From Condylostoma magnum (taxonomy: Eukaryota; Ciliophora; Heterotrichea; Heterotrichida; Condylostomatidae), in contig CAKKTI010000214.1 in the NCBI GenBank assembly GCA_920105805.1, positions 1 to 25,916 of the forward strand: DNA of 25,916 nt, written 5' to 3'. Positions 11,606 to 20,949 of this stretch are shown here, one piece after another (within the stretch, counting starts at the first letter, position 1; each line of letters opens with the position of its first letter). The translations under genes were made by a program, and so were the position numbers. The notes under the pieces are model-generated. The model searched no databases, had not been told where the DNA came from, and worked only from the letters and a program-made list of their open reading frames with translations.

Positions 11606-12472
11606 TTAACTAATCACTAGAAGACTTTCTACAGCTGTTTAAAGGTTACGAGTTCTGCATATAGGGCATTTAGAGTTAGACTGTTAGCGCATTACATCAG
11701 AGCACTCATTACACAAACACAAATGCTTGCAAGGCATTACAGCTGTATTCTTTTTATTAGTCATGCACACAATACACTCATCCTGATCTTAATCGGCGGT
11801 TTTCCCTCCATAAATCTCATAAAGATTGTAAGTTCTTCCTTAAAACGTTAATTTCTGTTACACCAGCTTGCATTGATAGCCCTGATTTTACTTCAATAGT
11901 TAAAGATAGCTAGCCTGGAAATGCTAGTTCTCTGATATCAATGGCTTTATATCCACAATAATAGGAAATGTTTAGTTATCATTGCAAAATAACTCGTGGT
12001 CTGAAAAATGCTCTAAACTAAACATGAAATCCTCTGGATTTATTTCCTAATTAAGTGCCTCTCCGTACTGCTTAGTAATAGGCTAGGGGAGTCTATTAGG
12101 ATTAGTGTAGAAGTACTTCGTGGTATTTTTGTTAGACTTTACTTCAACTGCACAAAAGTACACGATTATCTCACATGCTCCTTGGGATGTATACTTAAAA
12201 GATAGTCCTAGGTTTTAACTGTTAGCAATGTTTACCAGTTAAAAGCTGTTTCTATCGATGTTAACGCTGCTCTGAAGTGTTTAAGTTCGAGTTATTCTTG
12301 CTGTGGGTGTACTGCGCTATGGGAGGATGTTAAACCCACTGAATTATGTATTGTTTTAGAAGTACAGCCTGTCCACTTAATTACTTTGAAATAATTGATT
12401 TAGAACTCTGCGGTTTTCCTGAGTTTGCTCTCTGGATATATTATCAGAAGGATTAGACTCGGTGTTACCCAT
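11606..12472 (-). CDS. MGRN1: MGRN1/RNF157/LOG2-type RING E3 ubiquitin ligase
   Basis: 288 residues. The N-terminus MGNTESNPSD fits N-myristoylation, as in plant LOG2-like members. The middle domain (about 80-215) matches the conserved region ahead of the RING in this family (SLSFKYTSQGACEIIVYF is recognisable as LGLSFKYTSQGACEI). The C-terminal RING of C3HC4 type reads CIVC (233-236), MPCKHLCLCNEC (C248, H250, plus further Cys residues), then SKCPICR (C269, C272). The family ubiquitinates membrane receptors and transporters. It ends with tandem TAA codons (11606-11608 and 11603-11605), after which the kinase ATG follows at once. If both were Gln, the frame would run into the kinase gene to a TGA near 11564. 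It is divergent from the WD40 gene at 12821. All RING ligands are present, so it should be an active ligase. Confidence 0.9.
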
Positions 12473-12820
12473 TTTTAGTTAAGAAGTGTTTTATGGTATG
12501 AAGTTTAGAGGGATATGTTTGTTAAGGTGGTAAATAGTTTGAGAACATATTGGAGTAAATTTGTTGAAATTGTGATTTTTAATACAAAGCAAATTATTGT
12601 TTGTTTACTGCAATTCTCTAAATTTATGATTTTGTAGCTCTTTACTATAGTATTAAAAATGTAAAGGAATAATAACTTAACATTCTCTAATCTCTTAAGT
12701 CAATTAAATCTTCTTTGCAATAAATTCGGTTACAAATAGCTTTAATACAGCAATTTGTAATTGATTTTAAAGCTATTATAAAACATTCCCTCAGATTTAC
12801 TTAAATAAAGGAACTTCACC
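12473..12820. promoter_or_regulatory. Divergent intergenic region (putative bidirectional promoter)
   Basis: The 348 bp between the start codons of the E3-ligase gene (minus) and the 14-blade WD40 gene (plus). It is AT-rich, has no protein-like frame, and holds the palindrome at 12735-12777. It must contain the promoters or 5' leaders of both genes. I see no motif I can name. Confidence 0.6.
12735..12777. repeat. Nested inverted repeat in divergent promoter
   Basis: An 11-bp perfect inverted repeat (AATAGCTTTAA at 12735-12745, TTAAAGCTATT at 12767-12777) encloses a smaller hairpin (CAATT at 12751-12755, loop TGT, AATTG at 12759-12763). It lies outside coding sequence, 44 bp before the WD40 ATG. 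It could be an operator-like site, a structured leader or chance in AT-rich DNA. Confidence 0.6.
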
Positions 12821-14812
12821 ATGGAGTCTAGGAATCTATAAAATACATTAAGATAGCTTTGCTTATACGAATAAAACCCAATATAAGCGATATTAAAAGA
12901 ACTATTGAAACTTAACTCTTAGATAAACACCATAAGCAGGAGAAAATACCAAAATAACCTAATTTTGTAAAGCAATTAAAGAAAAATCTCAATTGGAAGC
13001 CATAGTGATCCTATACTACAAGTAGGCTTAGCTTCTAGCAATTAATTTGCAGTATCAATAGGCTTTGACTCCCTATTAAAAGTTCATTTCTTACATGGCT
13101 AGAATAAAGATAGCTTGATATCATCTAATTCCTCTAAAATAAGAGCTTTTTGCATTTCACCTAATAATTAAGATATAGTTTATGTCGGATTCAACTCAAA
13201 ACTAATGTTATTCAGCTTAAAAAATTCCTCTTAAAGTAAACATATAGGATTACACCACAATGGAGTAACTTCCCTTTGCATGTCAAGTGATGGAAGATAT
13301 GTTATATCAGGAGGTGGAGCTAAAAGCTAAAATATTATTATGTGAGACCTTGAAAAATATAACTAGAAAAGAGATATAGGAAGACATGAAAGCCAGATAA
13401 CTTCAATAGACATTTCGGATAATATGCGGTGAATAGTTTCTGGAGGAAGCAATGGCAAAATTATACTATGGAATCTTCAAAGCTCAAAGAATTGTAAAGT
13501 ATTAGATACTAATCAAGGGTACATATTACAAGTTAAGTTTTCGTAGAATGGAAAATTTGTATTTGCATCTAATAAAAATCAAGTTAGTTGTTACGACTTA
13601 CCTTATTCTAAAAACAAATAAGACTTAGTGGAGATTGGGGATGATATTAAAACAGTCTGCTTTTCTTAAAGTTTAAATTTTATTGCAGTCGGGAGATCTA
13701 CTGGAAGTATAGAAGTGTTTGATCTAACAAATATAGGAAATCATATAGTAGTAGGAGATCATTCAAGTGTAGTAGCTTCTCTTTCTTTTTCTAGTGATGA
13801 AACAGTATTGATATCCGGAGGACATGATTCTTTAGTTAAAATGTGAAAGTTAGAAAGTCCGATGGATTTTTAAGTAGTTGGGGATCATAGAGGGGATATA
13901 TGGGGACTGGATATGTCTAAAAGTGGGCGATATATTATATCAGGATTTGGATCAAATGTTTTTAGGGATAAAACTGTAAAATTATGAGATTTATGTGATC
14001 CATAAAATAACAAAGTGCTTTTATAGAGGGATGATCCTGTATACTCTATATGTATTGCTAAAAGTGAAGAATTTATTGCTGTTGCTGGAGGAGACATGCA
14101 GTACTGTAATCTCAATAAAAAATGTCGTATGAAATTCAATAAAAATAAGAGTATTGATTAAGACGGTAATTTTAGGCTTTTCTACTTGAAAAATAAACCT
14201 AAAAATATGGGGTAAAAATATATTGATGAAAGTATAAAGGTAGTTAAATTATCTAAGGATAATTCTTTTCTTATTACAGGAAGTTGAAATGGTTTAATTT
14301 CATAATGAAAATTAGGATAAAATATGCGAGTAATGTAGATAGGGTAGCATAATAGAATTATTATAGATCTTTGCATTTCTAATAATTAAAAATTTGTTGT
14401 TTCCTGTGCTTAAGATAGGAGAATTACTTAATGAAATATTGATTAATATAAAAATCAAGCTATGCAGGGTTTATAGACCTATTCAAATGTTAATTGTTTA
14501 TTACTAACAAAAGATGACTAATATGCTATTGGAGGAAAATAAAATGGGTTAATAATAGTATGAAATTTACTTAATTAGAATTATTATGAAATAGGCAATC
14601 ATTAATCATCGGTCAATAGTTTAGCATTATCAAAAAATCAATAGCTGCTCTTCTCCGCTGGTGAAGATAAGTTTATTTATTTATGAGATCTGTAATTGAA
14701 TAAATGTACTGTAGTAGGAAAAGATACTTCCCAAGTAAACAAAATATGTCTAACTTAATGCTAGGAGTACTTAATATCAGCAAGTAGTGAAGTTATTGCA
14801 TGGAAAATTTAG
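12821..14812 (+). CDS. WD40 protein with about 14 blades (two propellers)
   Basis: 663 residues from ATG 12821 to TAG 14810-14812. A short polar N-terminus (about 60 residues) is followed by about 14 WD40 repeats of roughly 43 residues. Examples are GVTSLCMSSDGRYVISGGG ending IMWDL, SSVVASLSFSSDETVLISGG ending VKMWKL (Trp is TGA 13844-13846), and VNSLALSKNQQLLFSAGEDK ending YLWDL. Fourteen blades suggest two seven-bladed propellers in tandem, a protein-interaction scaffold; the partner is unknown. The end is uncertain. The last blade closes with AWKI followed by TAG TTA, exactly as in the other WD40 gene at 20581-20595, so I stop there. If TAG is Gln, the frame goes on through a hydrophobic tail to TAATAATAA at 15122-15130, just before the receptor ATG. 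Confidence 0.85.
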
Positions 14813-15132
14813 TTAAATAATTCATTATGGAAAGCTCTATATTTCATAAGGAATTAGTAAAATTCAATAAAAGTAACATCTTCTTGTATATATCCATAAT
14901 CTATTCTATACATCTTCTAATTATCTCAAATTAGCTTCATTCTGCTATTTAATTTGATATATACTACAATGATCCAGTCATCCTTCACCTTTGTTTATTA
15001 AAGCTTATAATAATGGATAGCATATCTTGAGTCATATTCAATACTAGATTATCTCAAACAAAAGCAGGAAAAAATCATAAAATTCCAATTAATTATAGAA
15101 CCAAGTTTTAAATCCAGGCTTTAATAATAAAA
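14813..15132. other. Spacer or possible C-terminal extension of the WD40 gene
   Basis: 320 bp between the chosen WD40 stop and the receptor ATG. The WD40 frame stays open through it if TAG and TAA are Gln and encodes a hydrophobic, Ile/Leu/Tyr-rich tail. It then meets three consecutive TAA codons at 15122-15130. It may be a 3' extension or an intergenic spacer holding the receptor promoter. No other feature was seen. Confidence 0.45.
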
Positions 15133-18100
15133 ATGTTGCCCTTTTGAATTCTGCTGGCTCTCGTGAGCGGCTAGAAATCTGTACTTCTACTGGGGGACTA
15201 AGAACAAGCTGAGAAAGCTTAAGAATTAGTACCCTGGGCAAATGTTTTCAGCATCACCAGTCCTCCCAACCTTTCTGAGTACCAAATAATCTACCTGACC
15301 GACTACACGATCATGGATTTCCTCAAAATTGGCCAGTCTGTAGACTACACTGAGAAATTGGTGATAGAATTGGTGGATAAACATAGACCTTTTGAGGGGT
15401 CAATTCGCTACTATGATGAATTGACTATGATTCCTGATGCATATTACAACCTTCTCAACTATTACGGACTTACGGAAAGACTAGCTATTGTTGTATAGAA
15501 TAGTCAGCAAGAGCTCTAAAACTTTGACTAGCTCATTAGTAGACTAGAGGAAGACGGTGTAGAGTATATCAAGGAAGTTGCATAGAATCCAGTGAACTCT
15601 AGAAGACTCTCTAGGTTTATCTATTATATCATAAAAGCTAATGGGTATAAGTTCATCCTATGCATGGCAAATCAAAAAATATGCGGTACTTTGCACAGTT
15701 TGATGAAGGAAGCCAGGCTTGAACGAGAAGGAATGCTTTTAGTGGTCAGTGATATGGGATGCAGTGAAATCGAGATGATTGGAGTGATTTGTATTACATC
15801 TCCTCTTAGAGATCCGTGATGGTCAACTGAAACGTAAATAGTGGACCGGTTTAAACTAGTTAATAACGAAATAGAGAGGATTGTTGAAGCTAATAGGTGC
15901 TTTTTACAGAATGTTGACTGTATTCGTGAGTATTTAGAGACCTATTTCTCTCAATTTAAGCTTATAAAAGATTCTGATATTTATAACTATAGAGAAACAG
16001 GTTGGCAACTCATGGGGAGGAATGAAAATGCATTCTAAGAACTTAGTTAGCCTGTCTTTATTGGGAATACTTACAATCTGCCTAATAACTCCAAATTTTA
16101 GATGAAATTTACGGTAAATGATGATCCATATGAGCCAGATGGTACTTTCGATACTGTTGTACCCTTTTTAATTCAAAGCTTTGCTCCTTTAGTCAACTAT
16201 TATAATAGCAATTATGATATTTTACCTTATTTTGAGTTGGTTATGTAAAGTATACCTAATTGTGGAGTGTTTAGAAGCTCTTAATAATAAGTTGACGCTT
16301 GTATGGAGGACCTTAATATGGATTTTGGACTAGCTTGAATCGTTACATGGTAGGAGACATTAGCTACCAAGATCTATGATAAACTTAAAAGAGAAAACTA
16401 AGAGTTATTTATCATAAATACAGGGGATCCTTCTGATGTGCTTGAAGATATTGAAGAGTATCCTCTGTATATGACAGTAACTAAAGCATCTCATTTTGTA
16501 ACAGATCTATAAGCAATTATCTTAAAAGAGTTAGGTTGAGATAAGATAATTGTTGTTTAAGACGGTACAACTAATGTCGATGATAAATTTCTTGATGGAT
16601 GCGATCGTCATGGAGTACAAGTTGAAAACAGGGATACTATACCGTACCCAATGTATTTCCAACCCGAATGGTTCGATGATAACCCTGAAGCGCTAAGCTA
16701 AATAGTAAACGCTTAATCAAGGATACTAATAACAATGTCTACCCTGACCAACTAGCCTGCTCTTTGGAACTATTTGAATGACTAAGCTCCCGATAAGCCG
16801 TTTATTCTATTTAACATATTCTTTATGTCAGAAAGTTTATATGTACCATCTCCTGAGTATGAGCATTTAGTTGAGGAGCTGTATTCAGGATCTTTAAGCC
16901 CAGGCTTAGATAATTATAATGATGAATAAAATGAAGAAGATAATCTCGTTTAGGATTTGCTATAAAAAGAATATGGATATGCTACAGAATTTGGTTGTCT
17001 AGGAGCAGACGCCTTACAAGTTCTGGTTAATGGCCTCGATTTCTGTATTAACCATGGACTAGACTATGAAAATCCGCATACGTTAAAAGGTGTAATTGTA
17101 ACTCGCAATATATAAGCATGTTCTGGATAAGTAGCTATGGATGCAGGGTATAATAGAAGGATATAAGACGAGTACACACTGTTTAGCAATATGTGGGTAG
17201 ATGGAGTGTTTACTTAAAGAAAATACTTTACTTATTCCACTATATATGCACTGACATTTAGATATCATGAAAAAGAGCTTGAGTATCAACACGTGTGGAA
17301 TGATGGAACTACAGGGAGAGTACCAGCCGTTGTTAGTAATGATAACAACCACGAATGTTATTATGAGGATACTGGTGAAATTGAAGAAGCCTAATACTTT
17401 ATAGTCTACATGAATATACTGTTCTCAGTGTTATTGATAAGTGCAGGATTATTAGGCTATAAATATAGGAATTAGTATATTCCTAGGATAATAAACAAGG
17501 AACTGTTTGCATGCTGGTAAGATATTATGATTATGTTTGGCATGTTTGCTGAGTTATTATAATTCACATTTTATTCGATAAATTTAGATGATTTACCAGA
17601 AAGAGTAGCTATATACTCTAATTTAGTATCCTTAAATTATAACCATGATTACAACTGGATTTAAACTAGCTATGGCGTTTCTATTTCTCTTACTTATGCG
17701 CTAGTAGTTTTCTATATTGCTATAAGTATATTAGCTTTATAATACCTAATTAAAAAGAACTAAATCTATTACATCGCTTTTAGAATTGGAGAAACTATTA
17801 TTCCTCTAGGTAATAACGTCTTGTTCATTCCTACTATGAATATGCTCTTGAGTACTTTCAGGTGTTATAGAGGAGAATCAGAAACTAAATTGAACTTAGA
17901 GTTTGATTGTGAATATGAATGCTATTCTGAAGTCCACTTAGCTAAGGTAGTTATTAGTAGCTTTATAATCTTACTTTATGGATTAACATCTATACTAATG
18001 CAAATTAACAACCATAGATTATTCTTACAGTTCCAACAAGTTCAACCAACACAAGAATTCATTTTGACTCGATTCATTCTAAAAATAGTATTGATATTTG

Positions 18101-18582
18101 GAATTTCCCTCAACGTATTTAATCAATCAATAACATAGACTATCTTCTTAGTTGCTATAGCTCTATCGTATGCTATTTTATTGAAATGGAAAGGATTTAA
18201 TGATAACTATTTCAATGTATACCAACTAGCATCCTATGCCTTATCTGTAATTTCTGTTTCTTTCTTACTCATTTATACTTCAATTGAAATCGATGAAACA
18301 TTAATTATAGTATTAGGCATTTTATATGGAGTAGCTTTATTAGGCTTTGTTTTATCAGTACTGTATCTTTTAAAGCGAAAATATAAATAGTATATAATGT
18401 TTCCTAAAAAAGTAAATCCTGAGCATCTTATAAGGTTTGTGTTCAATAGATAAGGTTATGAAGTTCATTAAGAAGAACTTGATGAGATTAATGAAGGTAT
18501 AAGATAACAAAGGTTAAATTCTTTCAGATTTAATGTAAAAAATCAATAAAGTGTTCAGAGTAGCTTATGAGGAATTAGGTAG
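15133..18582 (+). CDS. Large receptor: tandem periplasmic-binding-like ectodomain plus multi-pass membrane region
   Basis: About 1149 residues. A signal peptide (MLPFWILLALVSGQ) starts the protein. The ectodomain (about 15-750) looks like two type-1 periplasmic-binding/ANF-receptor-like modules: the first from KSVLLLGDQEQ, the second containing LKELGWDKIIVVQDGT, a typical strand-helix sensor segment. From residue about 755 to 1086 there are some seven to eight hydrophobic helices, with an extracellular Cys-rich loop (FDCEYECYSEVHL), ending in a basic tail. The ligand is unknown; class-C GPCR-like sensing is inference from the layout only. Trp codons at several sites are TGA. The end is ambiguous. 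TAG 18388 follows LLKRKYK, but a protein-like tail continues (FPKKVNPEHLIRF and further) to TGA 18568-18570 or the TAG TAA pair at 18580-18585. I use the pair. Confidence 0.8.
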
Positions 18583-18615
18583 TAAGTCGTTCATTTGTTA
18601 AAAATACTTATTTAT

Positions 18616-20592
18616 ATGATTTCTAACTCTATTCAAATATGAATAATGTTCTTATAGCTATGCTTTGATATAATTGTAAATTTGATAATAAACAAATACA
18701 TTTATATTCTTATTTTTAAAATTTTTACTTATTAATTGACAGTATTGATTGGAAAAGCTCAAAGTATCATTTTATAAATATTTGATACTCTTAGGTTATT
18801 ATATTAATATGAATTATTATATAATTTCATAGATTATAAAATTGATTGTAAGGGTAAACTTATATTTTTTATTTTAGAGCTTTCACAATTGTACAATACA
18901 TTTAAGTAAAACAACAAACCTGATAATATTTCCTATGCGTTATAATTCTATCCACGTTTGATATAATTTGTAATATCTATAATATAAACGGAGTTAGATA
19001 TATTACCTAATTTATCATTACTGTAAAAAATACTCAATGTATAAGTAATTACTGTAAACTTTGTAAATATCTCATTTTATAGTCTCACTGTCATAAATAA
19101 ACTTACTGATTTTATCGATAAAATGGAAAACTGGATTTAATTTACAATCCAAATCTTAGTTGCTGGAATAAATTTTAAGCAGTTCTATCTATAAAATCAG
19201 TAAAATATACCATGCTCTGAGTTTGACGAAGTTTAAAGTGTTCTGAAGGGCTAAGTCTTCAGTAAAGATAACTTAATAACACTATGACAAAATCTAGAAA
19301 AATTTAATCCCCATGCCAAGCTTAGCAGAATCTGTTAAATTAGTAAATTATTTACAATTAAATGCTGGCCTATTATAGAAACCTTCATTCATGATTTCAT
19401 GAGCAAATACAAGATTAAGCTTAAATACCTTAAATATTTAGATTTATTAGTAAAATCAAGTAGCTTAGCTAAAGAAATAATACAAAGAGTCAATCCAAGT
19501 AAACTGATATAAGCAAAACTTAAAACTTTTGGTTAAATATCGTGATAACTTCTTTTTATATGCACAGATCAGAAAAAGCTAGTGAATAGAAGTCTAAAAT
19601 GAATTATAAACTGCTCAAGAGCTAATTAAATGAGAGCTGTAGAGAAAGCTATGCAATACATTAAATACTAAGCAAGGCAGATAGAATTATAGAAAAAGTA
19701 GTTCTAATAAAGCATACAGAGATAAGGAATTATTGGTTAGCATGAAGAAGGTGTGTCATCAGTTTGTATGTCAAGGAATTAATAATTAATAGTATCCGGT
19801 GGGTATGATAATAAAGTGAGGGTATGGGATTTATAAAGCCCATCTAGAGATAGAGTCATTGGCCAACATATTTCAGCAGTAATATCAGTCTATATGCCAA
19901 AAAGTGGGTAATTAATAGTATCTGGTGGAAGTGATTACTAGGTAAGATTATGAGACCTATAAAACCCATCCAGAAGTAGAATAATAGGTCAACATGATAA
20001 ACCAGTATCATCAGTTTGTATGTCAAGAAATGAACAATTAATAGTATCTGGTGGGTATGATAGTGATGTAAGAGTATGGGACTTATAAGACCCGTCTAGA
20101 AATAGAATAATTGGCCAACATGGTGACAGGGTATGATCAGTTTGTATGTCAAGAAGCTAGCAATTAATAGTATCTGGAGGATGGGATAAGAAAGTGAGAG
20201 TATGAGACCTACAAAACCCGCAAAGAAATGGAATAATTGGCCAGCATAATGAAGCTGTAGCATCAGTTTGTATTTATAGAAGTGAATAGGTAGTAGTGTC
20301 GGGTGGATGTGATAATAAAATAAAGCTATGAGATTTGTAAAATCCATAAAATGATAGAATTATTGGAGAACATGATAGAGAAATTATATCAATTTGTGTT
20401 TCTAGAAGTGAATAGATAATAATATCTGGGGGATATGATTATTAAGTGAAATTATGAGATTTACTCAATCCATCTAGAAACAGAATAATTGGTAAACATG
20501 ACTAGGTGATATTATCAGTTTGTGTTTCAAGAAATGAGCAAATAATAGTATCTGGTGGACGGGATTATAAAGTAAAAGCATGGAAGATTTAG
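18616..20592 (+). CDS. WD40 protein with seven near-identical blades and a helical N-terminus
   Basis: 658 residues in the frame from ATG 18616 to TAG 20590-20592. The N-terminal 370 residues are Ile/Leu/Phe/Lys-rich and helical and match no domain I know. The C-terminal 283 residues are seven WD40 blades of exactly 42 residues: SVCMSR-x-x-QLIVSGG-x-D, then VRVWDLQ-x-PSRNRIIGQH. Seven blades make one closed beta-propeller, a protein-interaction platform. The start is uncertain: 18616 is the first in-frame ATG after the receptor stops and leaves a 33-nt gap, similar to other gaps here, but ATG 19123 is possible. The final blade ends KAWKI then TAG, parallel to the other WD40 gene. Confidence 0.8.
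19741..20592 (+). repeat. 126-nt in-frame tandem repeat (WD40 blades)
   Basis: The His codon of the GQH element recurs at 19741, 19867, 19993, 20119, 20245, 20371 and 20497, an exact 126-nt period with no length variation. The blade Trp codons at 19825, 19951, 20077, 20203, 20329, 20455 and 20581 read TGG, TGA, TGG, TGA, TGA, TGA and TGG. Repeat-to-repeat similarity is high at the nucleotide level, which suggests recent amplification or gene conversion among blades. Confidence 0.95.
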
Positions 20593-20949
20593 TTACATAG
20601 TTGTTATGATGTAATTTAATTAAATATATATTCACAATGCTTCTATTATTAAAGGCATTTCTCCTAAAACAGCCTTTATTTTTTGTATGACTCTTTAAAT
20701 ATTTATAAATAGTGAAATTTGAAAAGTATTACATATATTGGTCTACCAAATGCCTAGATTTATGTATAAGATTAACTTGTAATACTAGTGGTTTTGGGTT
20801 ATTGATATATTACTTTAATGTACCAATAAAGATGCATTACTAATAGAAATACTCATACCTTTGCATACTAATACCTGATATATCAACATTCACGTGCCTT
20901 ATTCAAATACTATTTATTTTTACCTAATCAATAACTTTAATAATTTAAA
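20593..20949. other. AT-rich intergenic region before the chitin-synthase-like gene
   Basis: 357 bp with no convincing frame on either strand. It holds the 3' end of the WD40 gene, a hairpin with a following T-run at 20650-20684, and presumably the promoter of the next gene. Nine-base inverted arms (TTGATATAT and ATATATCAA) about 70 bp apart also occur, but are weak in such AT-rich DNA. Confidence 0.5.
20650..20684 (+). terminator. Hairpin followed by T-run downstream of the WD40 gene
   Basis: A 7-bp stem (TAAAGGC at 20650-20656, GCCTTTA at 20672-20678) with a 15-nt loop is followed directly by a run of six T, about 60 nt after the WD40 stop codon. The shape is that of a simple termination or 3'-end signal. 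Eukaryotic Pol II does not normally need one, so its role is speculative. Confidence 0.35.
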
